Source of the DNA: Macrothele yani
Lineage: Eukaryota; Arthropoda; Arachnida; Araneae; Macrothelidae
Assembly: GCA_039090855.1 (NCBI GenBank)
Contig: CM077010.1
Span: 49,122,905-49,186,904, forward strand
Direction: 5' to 3'
DNA: 64,000 nucleotides
The first letter of the stretch is position 1; every line of letters starts with the position of its first letter. A program made the position numbers and the translations under genes. The notes below the pieces were generated by a model, which worked only from the letters and a program-made list of their open reading frames with translations, did no database searches and was not told the DNA's origin. Of this stretch, positions 45,069 to 56,218 are shown one piece after another.

Positions 45069-46101
45069 CAGTGAAACCCCAAATTTACGCTTTTCAGCAG
45101 GCCAGCATAAAAGCTGTACGATGCAGGAAAACATAAAACCAAGGTCGAGGTAAAACAAACTTCACAGGCATACATAATGTGTACAAAAAATGAAAAAGCA
45201 ATGTACCCCAGTAGCATTATACTTGTACATAGTATGCATTGAAAACATTTATGTAAGAACCAAATGCTGTATAACTATATATATATACTTACATTACAGG
45301 ATGCTGGTTTGGAAAAAATCAGTAATTTCTGGTTGCTTTCGATTTTTAGTGTTTAGCTCAAGCAATGCTTTTTCAATAATTAAGTAATTTTGAGAAAGAT
45401 TTGCTAGAGCTAAACATTAAAAATCAAAGTAATTTTGATTGACTCTTTGTTTTAAAATTGTTTTCAGTGTTGAAACTGAAAATCCAAGAGTCTTGGCTAA
45501 TTCAATTTTAGTTTCATGAAATTTGCTAGCTTTTTGTATAATTGAGGCTTTTTCAGCTAAGAAAAGACATTTGCTCTTCTTACTCACCATCTTCACTCTC
45601 ACGTCTAAAAAGTTGAGATTTAAACAGCAAACTGACTAAATTGCTCTCAGAATCTGACGCTGTTCTTGCCACGCTGAGATGCAGGCCCATTCAACACGGG
45701 GATTTATGGCACTTGATAAAGGAACCCCAGCAAAGTTCCTAAGATAAGACATACACTGTCTGAGGAATGTGGCACTACCCCAACAGGTTGTCACATGCTT
45801 TCGGCAAATTTGGGGAAGAAATAACTGGTTTAAGACAACCTGGTTGTCAAGATTCTTCTGAGGAATGCGGCACAAGGGGGAAATATTGGTTTAAAGCAAT
45901 CTTTTGTGTACGGAAACCAAGAAAGACATGAAATTAGAGGAAAATCAGGTTTGGCACCAAACATTTTAAACAACATTTAATACAGAGAATCGTGTGATTG
46001 GAAAAATTTATAACACAGGGAAAACACAGGAGAATTATTGGGACTTCAGAAAAACGGTGCTCAAAACGTAAAATGTGGGGACGTAAATTCGGGTTTCACT
46101 G
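45069..46101 (-). mobile_element. pogo/Tigger-like element, deletion derivative
   Basis: TIRs are CAGTGAAACCCCAAATTTAC on the left and, inverted, CAGTGAAACCCGAATTTACG on the right, with TA at 45067-45068 and 46102-46103. This matches the CAGT-type ends and TA duplication of pogo elements. The 1033-bp body keeps only the DNA-binding N-terminus of the transposase and lacks the DDE domain, so it is non-autonomous. Confidence 0.88.
45417..45602 (-). CDS. pogo transposase N-terminal CENP-B-type HTH fragment
   Basis: This 61-codon frame reads KKSKCLFLAEKASIIQKASK and IELAKTLGFSVSTLKTILKQ, a psq/CENP-B N-terminal helix-turn-helix as found in pogo/Tigger transposases and CENP-B. It would bind DNA at the TIR region. 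The frame stops before the second DNA-binding domain and the catalytic domain, so at most a DNA-binding peptide could be made. The element TIRs enclose it. Confidence 0.82.
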   Translation of the reverse strand: MRVKMVSKKSKCLFLAEKASIIQKASKFHETKIELAKTLGFSVSTLKTILKQRVNQNYFDF

Positions 46102-46312
46102 TATTATGTTTAGGGCAATCACTAATAAAACACACAAATATATAAATTCATTTCCACCTTTGTGGTAAATTACCAGGGCATGAACAGCAGCTTGAAGTAT
46201 ACCAATGTAAACCTTAAGTAGCACCTTGTACAATACAAGTATAGTTCTTAGCAGTCTGAAGAATTAAGCCAGATTCACCATCCAAATTGATCTTAAAAAA
46301 TACATTAATTAA

Positions 46313-46902
46313 TATTAATAGATATTAGGGCAGCCAAGACTCATAGCACGATGTATCCAATTATAGCTGGTAAGAAACACACCTTCAATCTGGGCTCCAT
46401 TGTTTATTATGCCTATGTATACATCAGTCAGCAACTGTGCAATTTCTCAGAAGCAATTCATATATACAAGCTAATAAGATGAAGGTTCAAAAAGCATAAG
46501 ATCTTTTTGGTCCACTCTGGACCCATTGTCAGATGAATATATTCATATATTAATTTATTATTTCTGAATATATTCATATATTAATTTATTATTTTTGAAT
46601 ATATTCATATATTAATTTATTATTTTTGAATATATTCATATATTAATTTATTATTTAATATTTCAGATGTATGTATTTATTGGACGATGGATCCAGAGTG
46701 GACAAGAAAGATCTCATGGTTTTTTAACCTTCATCTTATTATCTTGTATATATGAATTGCTTCTGAGAACCCTGCACAGTTGCTGACTGATGTATATATA
46801 AGCATAATAAACAATGGAGCCCAGATTGAAAGTGTGTTTCTTACCAGTTGCAATCCGATACATCGTGCTATGGGTCTTGGTTGCCCGTAATATCTATTAA
46901 TA
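46313..46902. repeat. Foldback block with ~200-bp arms and A/T-rich tandem centre
   Basis: Left arm (46313-about 46533) and right arm (about 46680-46902) are inverted copies sharing CATAGCACGATGTATC, TGTTTATTATGCTTA-like words and GAAGCAATTCATATATACAA. The centre at 46535-46660 is four ~31-bp units of GAATATATTCATATATTAAT. Near the inner ends, GGGTCCAGAGTGGACC and nearby GAAA-like bases look like a degraded hammerhead stem II. This may be a further Penelope-like inverted remnant. Confidence 0.75.
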
Positions 46903-46929
46903 CAAGCCTGCACGAATAAGTAATGATAC

Positions 46930-47624
46930 TAACATTGATCTTACATTTTCTAGGTATACACTTTTGGAGGTTACTAATACTTTCCTTACATGGCTCAAGA
47001 GTTCCACTTATTTTCAATACATTTGCAGCACATATATCATTTTACCATCTTCTATCTGTGGTTCCAGGAAATTAATCTTCACGTGACAGTTTTTCACAGT
47101 AAACTTCAATCTTTTAAAAAACTAATCGTCAGCTCTCATATAAAATTCACCGGTCTCCTATTGGTACATTTTACAAAAACGTATATGTGCTGGAAATGAT
47201 ATACACAATATTGACAAAAGTCACCGGACATCCCTTCAAAAGCAAACGAACTAACATTGATCTTACATTTTCTAGGTATACACTTTTGGAGGTTACTAAT
47301 ACTAACATTGATCTTACATTTTCTAGGTATACACTTTTGGAGGTTATTAATTCTTTCCTTACACGGCTCAAGAGTTCCACTTCTTTTCAACACATTTGCA
47401 GCACATATATCATTTTACCATCTTCCATCTGTGGTTCGAGGAAATTAATCTTCACATGACAGTTTTTCACAGTAAACTTCAATCTTTTAAAAACTAATCG
47501 TCAGCTCTCATATCAAATTCACCGGTCTCCTATTGGTACATTTTACAAAAACGTATATGTGCTGGAAGTGATATACACAATATTGACAAAAGTCACCGGA
47601 CATCCCTTCAATAGCAAATGAACA
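46930..47624. repeat. Tandem duplication that includes a Tc1 end
   Basis: About 320 bp starting TAACATTGATCTTACATTTT at 46930 recurs from about 47303, with an extra 51-bp copy of its first part at 47252-47302. The first copy (46930-47250) ends with CAATATTGACAAAAGTCACC, the left end of the Tc1 element that follows the second copy. The duplication therefore happened after the Tc1 insertion. The same flanking sequence also appears inverted right of the Tc1 (48551-48640). Confidence 0.85.
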
Positions 47625-48549
47625 GATTCACTGTGTTGGTAACATGCGCGGTACAGCTGCAAACAGTATAAAAACAAGACTGCAGCTGACCGCGATAGTA
47701 TCACACTGTGAGGTTGAGTGAAAATGTTGCAGTGGGAGGCAACTGACTTTCAGAAAGGAAAGATTGTTGGGTGTTATACGTATTAGTGGGTTATCCATAA
47801 GAGAAACCGAGAGGCGTTTAAACATACCCAAGTCAACTGTTTTGGATGTACTAAATAACTGGAAAACACATAGTGTGCCTGAAGCAGCAAAACATACCAG
47901 CAGACCAAAGAAAATCAGTGATAGAGGACGTTGAAGCCTCTGGAGAGTCGTTACAGCTAATCGATGGGGTACTGCACAAGACCTTAGTGTACAGGTGAGT
48001 AAAAATGCTGGAGCCTCGGTATGTACATGTACCATTTGCAGAGAACTTAATTCCATGGGTTACCGTGGTTGTGCGGCTGCTCATAAGTTTTTCATCTCCA
48101 CTCGGAATGCTACTCATCGTTTAGCATGGTGTAAAGAACATTTAATACTATGGAACTAAGCCTTGTTGGTACCAGAAGGATAATGCATTAAGCCATAAAG
48201 CAAGGACTGTTATGGCGTAATTTGACAATAATTCCGTATTGTGTGTGGACTGGGCAGCACAGAGACCTGATCTTAATCCCATAGAGCACCTATGGGATGA
48301 ATTAGAGCACCTCATAAGAAGTTTGGAACCAAGGCTTACTACTAAGCAACAGTTAGTGGCAGCATTATGTACTGAATGCAAGCACATACCTATTGCTGTG
48401 TTCCAAAATCTTGTCAAAAGCATGTCTCGAAGGGTCAGTGCATGCATTGCATTAAGGCCAAAGGTGGACTGGCACTGTACTAATGTATGTCAATAAATGA
48501 TATGTTGTGTTTCTCTTCTAGGTGTCTGGTGACTTTTGTCAATATAGTG
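47576..48549 (+). mobile_element. Tc1-like deletion derivative
   Basis: TIRs are CACAATATTGACAAAAGTCA on the left and, inverted, CACTATATTGACAAAAGTCA on the right. TA flanks both (47574-47575 and 48550-48551). At 974 bp it is shorter than a full Tc1 element; the missing part removes the first catalytic region. It lies inside the duplicated block. Confidence 0.9.
47724..48496 (+). pseudogene. Tc1-like transposase, internally deleted
   Basis: Starts MLQWEATDFQKGKIVG. HTH-like text then follows in shifted frames (SIRETERRLNIPKSTVLDV near 47796). Sequence around 48150 jumps from a region that normally precedes the first aspartate (AWCKEHL) directly to WYQKDNALSHKARTVMA, which holds the second aspartate. 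The third is in RPDLNPIEHLWDELEHLI (48239-48496 frame). The first catalytic aspartate is gone, so no activity is possible. Confidence 0.85.
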
Positions 48550-48989
48550 TATGTGCTAGAAATGTATTGAAAGGAAGTGGAACACCCGAGCTGTATAAGA
48601 AAAGGTGAGTAACCTTCAAAAGTGTATATTACAATTAAGCATGTTAATTTAAAGACAGTGGGATGGATATATAAATCTACAAAGCTGTTTATGGTATATA
48701 TTTTCTAGGTGTTAGTTTTAAGCCTTGGCAAAGGGATGATGCTTTGTTATAGCAATCAATTAATTTATCAACCAGCATCACAATAAATACATCACTATAA
48801 TTAACACCTCTAAGGTGGTACAATTACTGTGAACCCACCACTGTTTTGCATTCTTTTGACCAAAGGCTTTTTCAAGGCTTTCAACGTGTGATTAGTTTCA
48901 ATAATAGTTCTTGATATTAAATAAATATGGTATAACTGGGAATCTGCTTTGAAGTGTGAAAGCTATGTATGCTGGCAGTACAGTGTGTG

Positions 48990-49700
48990 CACAAGTAAAT
49001 GGTATTTTTCAAAATGGTTTTCTATTGGTGCAGGTGTCAGACAAATTGTGTAATATCAACATGGCTGTTTAACATATGTATTGATGCATACATGTGCGAT
49101 ACCAAAACAGACAACACTGGTAACAGTAATATATGTGTGTGCAGATTGCAGTATGCTGATGGCATAGTCCTATTGGCACAAAACAAAAGTGAGCTGCATA
49201 GTATGTTGTCCTGGATGTATGAAGTTTGTATGATATTCAAACTGAGTATGAATAAGGGTAAAACCAAAGTTATGGTTTTTGAGCAAGGAACAGTTGCAAC
49301 TGAATGCAAAATCAGTCTAAATGGCAAGGAAATAAATCAAGTAAATGAATTTGCATATTTAGGAAGCATGTTTGACAGAGAAAAATAAATTAGATGGCAA
49401 AATTAGTAGGTGAGTGTCATCTTTGAAAGCCATAGCTAGCTTAGGAGAATTTCACAGGACTGATGGGTTTTCTAAAACACAGTGAAGGTGGAGTGTGAAA
49501 GTATTATTGTTTCTACTCTGATGTACAGCAGTGAAACCTGGAAACCACAGAAGAGACATAGAAGTCATTTTTTGCTGGAACTATGCTTTACTTATGTAGA
49601 GTTTATGGCAAGACACGTTCTGATCATGCAAGGAATGAAAATATTTTGCAGATGTGTGATGCAAGATGTTATTAGTAAGGTGGAGCAGTAGCATGTTACC
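48990..49700 (+). pseudogene. LINE reverse-transcriptase fragment
   Basis: Frame 48999-49388 reads STWLFNICIDAYMCDTKT and LQYADGIVLLAQNKSELHSM, the RT catalytic box with the second aspartate changed (YADD to YADG). KGKTKVMVFEQ and GKEINQVNEFAYLGSMFDR follow. A second frame at 49482-49691 continues with LMYSSETWKPQKRH. It is a 5'- and 3'-truncated, frameshifted relic. Confidence 0.85.
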
Positions 49701-50350
49701 AAAAGAGATACCTGAAACATAGTTTGTTTGATGATATGCACTAAAACACCTAAAAGTAAGATTGTTTCCATGCATCAAACATTACAATAGGTCAACAAGA
49801 AGACCCAGAAAGTAATATGGTTTTAAGAATGCCACACAGCATAGCGAAAGGCCTCAGCCAAGTATAAGGCTGACTGCCTTCGTTCCACATGTTTTTCAGG
49901 GAAAGAGGGACAATGTGCGTATGGTTTTCATTTATTATAATAATAGTTATTATATAATATCCTAATAGAATAACACAATAATAAAGGTAACAAGTAGGAA
50001 TTGTGATGTCAAAAAATTTATTAAAATAGGAGTTTGCTAAAAGTTTTTGCAAAAAAATAAAAAGGACTAACAATTTGTTCTTTGTTAAAAATCAACTATA
50101 AAATTAATAAAAACACAAAATATCACAATCCAAATTGATCAAGGATATGTTTACTAATTAATGAATGAAAGTCTGTCCCTCCCCAATAACATAAAAAACA
50201 GTCGGAGGAAGTAACGTGCTAAAATGTGGCAAATGAATAGATCCAGTAGGTGAGTTTTGCTCATATACTTATGAGATTATTTGTTTAATTAGTTTTGATT
50301 TGACAGATTTTTACTTAAAAACCAATTAAGGATGCTTTAGACATCATTAT
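49700..50350. other. Unassigned sequence
   Basis: It follows the LINE relic and may contain its 3' untranslated remnant. No further motif is seen. Confidence 0.4.
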
Positions 50351-50355
50351 ACATA

Positions 50356-51068
50356 GATAGTGATTAGAGAACTTACAAAGACATTTTAAAACTTCTGGCC
50401 ACATTGCAAAATTGTGAACTTAGATTCATATTACAGTGCAATTACTATGTATCTCAAAGCTGAATTCAGTTTTATGTTTTTTACGTCGTGGCTCTTGGAC
50501 AATATTGCCCAGGTATTCTCGATATGGATCCGGTGTCCTTAAACTGTTTCCACAAATTGCAGAAAACACTGGGCGTTTCATCGAGCTGTAACCTGCACTT
50601 GCGATTGCCCTTCCTCCAATCCACCGACGATTCTCCACCTTATTCCATCATCAATACGTTCGTGGCAACTCATTTTACCTGATTGTTTATGAAATTGAAC
50701 CAACTCCTGCAAAAAACACAATGAATGTCGCCGAGGAGTACGAGTGAACTAATTGCAGAAAAAGCCACGAGGGCTTTTCATGCCCTCCGCTGTCACAGCT
50801 CCGCCCACATGCACGTGTACGCTTAGGTATTAGACACTGCAGATTTGCATTCTTATTTGGCAGCATAATTTGTACCTTTGGTTCCGTACTTTTTGAGAAA
50901 ATCGACAAAATGTGCAAATTCTCTTAATTTTGAACACCAGTGTAGATAATTGTGAGTAGAGAACTTTCAAAGACATTTTAAAACTTCTGGTCACATTGCA
51001 AAATTGTGAACTTAGATTCATATTACAGTGCAATTACTATGTATCTCAAAGCTGAATTCAGTTTTATG
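50356..51068. repeat. 120-bp direct repeats around a ~470-bp insert
   Basis: About 120 bp at 50356-50477 recur at 50945-51068 with few changes (shared CATTTTAAAACTTCTGG and GTATCTCAAAGCTGAATTCA). The intervening segment is more GC-rich and ends in GAACACCAGTG followed by TA, which looks like the right end of a Tc1-like element (inward CACTGGTGTTCAAAATTAAG). Its left end is missing. Confidence 0.8.
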
Positions 51069-51305
51069 ATGATAAAGTATATATACCTGCAGTGGTGTCA
51101 CAAAGCTTACAGAATTTTGGCTTATGAAACCCAACCATGGTCACTACTTGCCAGAGAAAATGATTCATCAGGTCTGGATGGAATTGTTTTTTTTTTTTTT
51201 TTTAATTTGGAGTCCTGTTGTTCATATTCACTTGACACTTTTATTGACAGTATTATAAATATTTAACGGGAATTATTGAGGATAAATGTATTAGGTACAT
51301 TACCT

Positions 51306-51344
51306 CTCAAATTTTCGATCTAAACACTAGATCTCCGTCAGGAG
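51306..51344 (-). ncRNA. Hammerhead ribozyme core, family B, left (damaged)
   Basis: On the minus strand: CTC, CTGACGG (expected CUGANGA, last base changed), a hairpin pairing GATCTA with TAGATC, GAAA, ATTT, GAG. The A-to-G change at a core position should reduce or abolish cleavage. Confidence 0.7.
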
Positions 51345-51567
51345 TTCTTGCTTCCTTCTACTTCCACAGTTCTGGTGACCAAGCCTGATGGATTTTCCAT
51401 CCAGCATGGTCATTGATGTTGCCACCTTGTGTCTTGTAAATTTCCACGGATTCCTCTAATTTCCAGATAATTGCATGGGATTGATCTTTGATCACTTTTA
51501 AGGAGTCCCAGTCCATTTTGTGGCCAGTTTCTTATATGTGCCTGTCTAATCCGGTTTTATTTGAGAT

Positions 51568-53516
51568 TTGTTAAGTGCTTTGGATAAAGGATGCAACTTT
51601 AATGTTCACAAGAATAAGGTAGATAAGAAGAAAATAATGATGGAACTTGAAAGCATAAGTTATTCTCTGGAAAGGCAAAATCCTGAAGCAGCATTAGCGC
51701 TAAGGAAAGAATATAATTCTTGCCTCTCGAATTTCAAGGTCATTCAGCGGAATGCCGATAAAATCTTTCGAAGGAAGAATTAATAGCCCTGGAAAAATTC
51801 AAAAAGAACTCAGAAACAGTTGCAGTAAGAGCAGATAAAAGCAAGAAAATAACCCTAATTAAAAAAGCAGATTATTTGTTAAAAATGGAAGAAGAACTAA
51901 GGAAACCAATATATGAAAAATTGGATAGCGATCCACTAGAAACGACGATCACAAATTATAGAAAATTGCTCTTTTCACTTAAGAAGAAAAATATGATTTG
52001 TAACAACTTCAAAAATTATTCAAAGATTACCCATCGTACTCCGCAGATGTATGGTTTGTTAAAACTGCATAAAGAAGGACAACCTATCAGGCCTATTATT
52101 GACTCAAAATATTCTCCTTTGTCCAATTTGAATTATTATTTGCTGTTTCATCTATCAAAGTTGCTTCCTAAACCTAAGGCACTGATAAAGAACACTGAAG
52201 AGCTATTGAAGAAAATAGAAGAACTTCCAGAATTAGAAAACCCTTCCATGGCAAGTTTAGATGTTGTGTCCATGTATACGAATATAAACCTGGACAAACT
52301 CATAGATTACATAGCAGATGACCTATCTGACCTAGTAGTGTTTCATGAATACAATAAAGAAGAAGCAATAGGCCTTCATGAACTTACAGTGTTTGCTCTA
52401 AACAACAATTTTTTTTAAATTCCAAGGCTGCTTCTATAAGCAAAGAAGTGGGCTAGCAATGGGTTCGTCATTAGCACCTCTCCTAGCAAATTATTATGTA
52501 AGTAAAATAGAAGAGCCCTTCCTTTTGAAACCTTCAATTTTCTGCATGTATATTAGATACATGGATGATATCCTTTTCTTCATAGATCAAGATTCGAGTG
52601 GATATCCATCAAAAATCCTAGAAGGTTTTAATGCCCAAGATGAATCCCTAAAATTCACTTTAGAAGAGCAAAACGAAAATAAGCTAAATTACCTAGATAT
52701 TATTTTGAAGTGGGAAGGAAAATATATTACCACAGAATTATACAAGAAGCCTACAAATACAGAAAAAAGTTTAAATTATAAATCAGATCACCCTAATTAT
52801 ATAAAGAAAAATGTAGCTTTACAATTTAAAGAGAAAGTTGAAAAGCTGAATTCAACTTCAGAAGCTAAGAAAAAAAAATAAAAATAAGTTAAAATCAATC
52901 TTATTAGAAAATGATTACCCTTCAAAAGAAATTCGTGAACTACTGGACGAAAATCCTACTAGGAACAGAACAGGCACTAACAGACAAAAATAAGGAGAAA
53001 ATTGAATATTTATTCACAAGAAAAGTCACTTACCACAAGGGACTGTTTGAAAACCTGAAAAAATCAGCACTAAATATAAAATTAGGTTAGCTCCAGGTTT
53101 GAATGACAAAATTAAAAAATACTTACCATTCCTAAAACAAAAAAGAAGAAAATACTTTACTCCAGGAAGGAGTCATTTATAAAATAGTTTGTTCTTGTGG
53201 ATTACCATATATAGGAGAAACAGGAAGAAGGTTAACCACCAGAATTAAAGAACACAAAGCAGCAATAAGAAGCAGCTCAAATAAAACAGGATTAGACAGG
53301 TACATACAAGAAACTGGCCACAAAATGGACTGGGACTCCTTAAAAGTGATCAAACATCAATCTCATGCAATTATCTGGAAATTAGGGAATCCCTGGAAAT
53401 TTACAAGACACAAGGTGGGAACATCAATGACCATGCTGGATGGAAAATCCATCAGGCTTGGTCACCAGACCTGTGGAAGTAGAAGGAAGCAAGAACTCCT
53501 GATGAAGATCTAGTGT
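51568..53516 (+). pseudogene. Penelope-like RT plus GIY-YIG endonuclease, frameshifted
   Basis: N-terminal pieces are at 51568-51783. RT frame 51876-52418 has HRTPQMYGLLKLHKEGQPIR and SMASLDVVSMYTNI (first catalytic aspartate). Frame 52459-52881 has MGSSLAPLLANYYVSKIEEP and YIRYMDDILFFIDQD (catalytic YMDD), then KLNYLDIILKWEGKYI and YKKPTNTEK. After further breaks the GIY-YIG domain is readable at about 53160-53440: GVIYKIVCSCGLPYIGETGR, RIKEHKAAIRSSSNKTGLDR and GHKMDWDSLKVIKHQS. Catalytic residues of both domains survive, but frameshifts near 51780, 52420 and 52880-53160 disable it. Confidence 0.9.
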
Positions 53517-53534
53517 TTAGATCGAAAATTTGAG
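53496..53534 (+). ncRNA. Hammerhead ribozyme core, family B, right
   Basis: CTC, CTGATGA at 53499-53505, a hairpin pairing GATCTA with TAGATC, GAAA, ATTT, GAG. All core bases are present. Stem I begins CTC/GAG instead of the GTC/GAC of family A, and stem II differs in sequence but stays paired: compensatory change between families. Confidence 0.8.
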
Positions 53535-53851
53535 AGGTAATGTACCTAATAAATTTATCCTCGATAATTCCCGTTAAATATTTATAATACTGAAAGTAAT
53601 AAGAGGAAGCCATGAAGTCATTAATTACTAGACTTTTATTGACACAACAATACATGTACAAAACATAGTAGCCCTCTGTTTGCTTTTTCCCTTCCTTTTT
53701 CAGTACCAGCTGCTTTGAATCAAACAATGAGCTCCCTGAAGGTGGGTAATGCTTTGCACAAACATATTGATGTTCAAATTTAAGCTCTTTAATGCACTGT
53801 GGAATTAACTTTTTACGGGTCTCATAGAGGTTATTATTAAAAAAGTTGGTG

Positions 53852-53890
53852 GTCAAACTTTCGAACTAAATCCTAGTTCGTCATCAGGAC
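53852..53890 (-). ncRNA. Hammerhead ribozyme core, family A, locus 2 left
   Basis: On the minus strand: GTC, CTGATGA, a hairpin pairing GAACTA with TAGTTC, GAAA, GTTT, GAC. The core is complete. In stem III the sequence is AGTT rather than AATT, so a G-U pair would form in a dimer. Confidence 0.75.
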
Positions 53891-53897
53891 TATGTCA

Positions 53898-54311
53898 CTA
53901 AAATAGTTGCTGCCACTCAGTTGGAAGAGTCCAACCGCAATTATCGTTAATTGTGATACTTCTTCTTCTTGCTATTTCGATCCCTTCTTCTAATTTCCTC
54001 TTTACTAAGTTTGACTGGTGGGCGATTATTCTTACTGAGTCCCAATTCATGGAGTGTCCACTTGCTTGTATATGTCTGTCTAGCCCTGTTTTGTTACTAA
54101 TGTTCCTAATAGCTGCTTGGTGTTCTTTCATTCGGACTTTAATACTCCTCCCTGTTTCTCCTATATAGCTGAGTCCGCAGTTACAGTCAATGCAATAAAT
54201 TACTCCTTCTTGCAATTGGATGTCCAATTCTTTCTGCTTTAAAGCTGGCAGGAATTTCTTTAATTTGTTACTTAGATCTGGAGCAAGCCTGATATTATAA
54301 TTTTGCTCCAA
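53898..54311 (-). CDS. Penelope-like GIY-YIG endonuclease domain, open frame
   Basis: This uninterrupted 137-codon frame covers the linker and whole GIY-YIG domain: GVIYCIDCNCGLSYIGETGR with the two signature strands, the conserved arginine in VRMKEHQAAIRN, then KTGLDRHIQASGHSMNWD and a C-terminal RRSITINDNCGWTLP. In Penelope-like elements this domain nicks target DNA. The RT part is missing from this arm, so it is a truncated copy. The MEQNYNIRLA start is simply the first ATG in frame. It is the best preserved GIY-YIG of family A here. Confidence 0.82.
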   Translation of the reverse strand: MEQNYNIRLAPDLSNKLKKFLPALKQKELDIQLQEGVIYCIDCNCGLSYIGETGRSIKVRMKEHQAAIRNISNKTGLDRHIQASGHSMNWDSVRIIAHQSNLVKRKLEEGIEIARRRSITINDNCGWTLPTEWQQLF

Positions 54312-54592
54312 TCCTCTTCAGTTTTTCGAAAAGTCCCTTGTGGTACGTAATTTTGCGTAAGAACACCAAGCAGCTATTAGGAACATTAGTAACAAAACAG
54401 GGCTAGACAGACATATACAAGCAAGTGGACACTCCATAAATTGGGACTCAGTAAGAGTAATTGCCCACCAGTCAAACTTACTAAAGAGGAAACTAGAAGA
54501 AGGGATCGAAATAACAAGAAGAAGTGCCACAATTAACGACAATTGCGGTTGGACTCTTCCAACTGAGTGGCAGCAACTACTTTAGTGACATA

Positions 54593-54631
54593 GTCCCGAT
54601 GACGAACTAGGATTTAGTTCGAAAGTTTGAC
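54593..54631 (+). ncRNA. Hammerhead ribozyme core, family A, locus 2 right (damaged)
   Basis: GTC, CCGATGA (T to C at the second core base), a hairpin pairing GAACTA with TAGTTC, GAAA, GTTT, GAC. The core change should inactivate it, while its partner on the left arm is intact. Confidence 0.72.
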
Positions 54632-54734
54632 CACCAACTTTTTGAATAATAACCTCTATAAGACCCGTAAAAAGTTAATTCCACAGTACAATATGAATAG
54701 AGGTGCCATAAATTCATTTACAACTCTTTAATGC

Positions 54735-56218
54735 TTTTACTGGATATATAAAGAATTTTATTCCTGTAATATTCTCCACACAGCCAAGCATACTTTGCAG
54801 AACCAAAATATGTTGATCAATTTGTTATAAAGGAGTATCCATAAAATATGCACGCTTTAGATAGGAGAGATAATTGTTTCAAAATTTATGGTATTTTCTT
54901 TCAAACAGTACACACAGTATCAGTTATGTTTTACTGATTATTATACAAGTGTTTAAGTAATGAAAACTGTCAACTGTTACTTGTCTCATTTTGCACAAGT
55001 AGCATGCACTCTTTGGTACTTAACTGCATATTCCCAGTATTTGGAATACTAGACTGAGCTGATGCTACTGCTTTAAGACAGGAAGCTTCTCTAGAATTTT
55101 ATAGCTAAATCAACAATCATGAAATTGCATCAATCAATTGTCACTTATAGCTTATGAGATATTTCAAATGCATCATTCTGTTGCAACTCACCAGAACAGT
55201 CCATCTTGTCAGAAACAGGACAAAGTGGGAATCCATGAAGAATATGTGCTCAGCTGTTTGGGTCACAAAGCATCAATGAAAGTAAATCCTTGTAACTTGT
55301 GCACCACCTTGATGTTTAGGGGTTTTTGCAATAAATGCACACTGGTTGCATACCAGTTCTACACCCACAATTTCGTATGCAACTTGCAGAATTTAGAAAA
55401 TCTGTTAGCCTCTGGGATAAAACATTAACCTTTCAAATTACAGAGCACTTGTAATGCAAACAAAATCTTTCATCTCTAGACAGATTCAATGGCATCGATC
55501 ATTTTAATCCACAGAAACTAATTATTTGAGACAAGACACTGGCAGAATTTTTGTTTGCTTTTTTAAGTAAAGCTTAGTAGCATACTATGAATTTCAGTGA
55601 TACTTCTTACCTTTGAATTCAGAACAATCTTAGCAAACTTACAATTTACCATGACTGCAAAGCAACAAATAATAAAATTGATATTTTCTTCAAAATCACT
55701 GAAATTCCTTATGATTTTAAAGATTCAATTTCCATTTGGTATTATTTAGTTCATCTCACCAGTTTCTCTAAGATAGTTACATCTTCAGTAATCTCAGAAG
55801 AGGATTTGTGACTTTATTCTTTTTAGAGTGTAAGATCTTTTGTTCATTAGCAAGGTTTGTATCTTAACTAGGAAAGATTTTGAAGCATTACACCTTCATT
55901 AATTGATTCCACTTTAATAATGGCTAGCTCATGACTGGTTAATTTTAGAAACCAATCTTTCTTGTTTGAGCACCTGAGTCCAAGTTTGATACTCTGTAGC
56001 CCCCCCCCCTCCCTCTTGCCTTTTTGTTCTACCACAAGGTCTCCCACGCAAACATTTTAATGGTATGCTGTATGTACAAATTTTCCCAGAATAAGATAAA
56101 GCCCCACACTCGAGTGTTCTGCAGATGTGATAATTATTTCACATAATACGTGGGCTATTCGGATTTCAACCTCCATTGTAATGTACCGCACGACGTAAGC
56201 ACAGTAGCCAGCTCTTGG
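54735..56218. other. Unassigned sequence
   Basis: No TE protein or TIR is recognised. On the minus strand a 44-bp segment at 55611-55654 is bounded by a good acceptor (TTGTTGCTTTGCAG) and donor (AAGGTAAGA) and is open in one frame (MVNCKFAKIVLNSK after two bases). It could be an exon of the same gene, but I cannot identify it. Confidence 0.4.

Larger units (their letters stand above)
51250..53631 (+). mobile_element. Penelope-like element family B with inverted 3' copy at its 5' end
   Basis: A 13-bp target duplication ACTTTTATTGACA flanks it at 51237-51249 and 53632-53644. 51250-about 51572 is an inverted copy of the element's 3' end; the main plus-strand body runs from there to 53631. The inverted ends share ATTATAAATATTTAACGGG. 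Only the right end carries an extra tail of about 38 bp. RT with YMDD and a GIY-YIG domain place it with EN-containing Penelope-like elements. Both ends hold hammerhead cores. Confidence 0.92.
53796..54723. mobile_element. Penelope-like element family A, palindromic insertion (locus 2)
   Basis: An 11-bp target duplication CTCTTTAATGC flanks it at 53785-53795 and 54724-54734. The left arm (53796-about 54352) is a minus-strand 3' fragment, the right arm (about 54353-54723) a shorter plus-strand 3' fragment. The right end carries the same tail (TGAATAGAGGTGCCATAAAT and on) as locus 1. It lies only 151 bp from the family B element. Confidence 0.9.
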
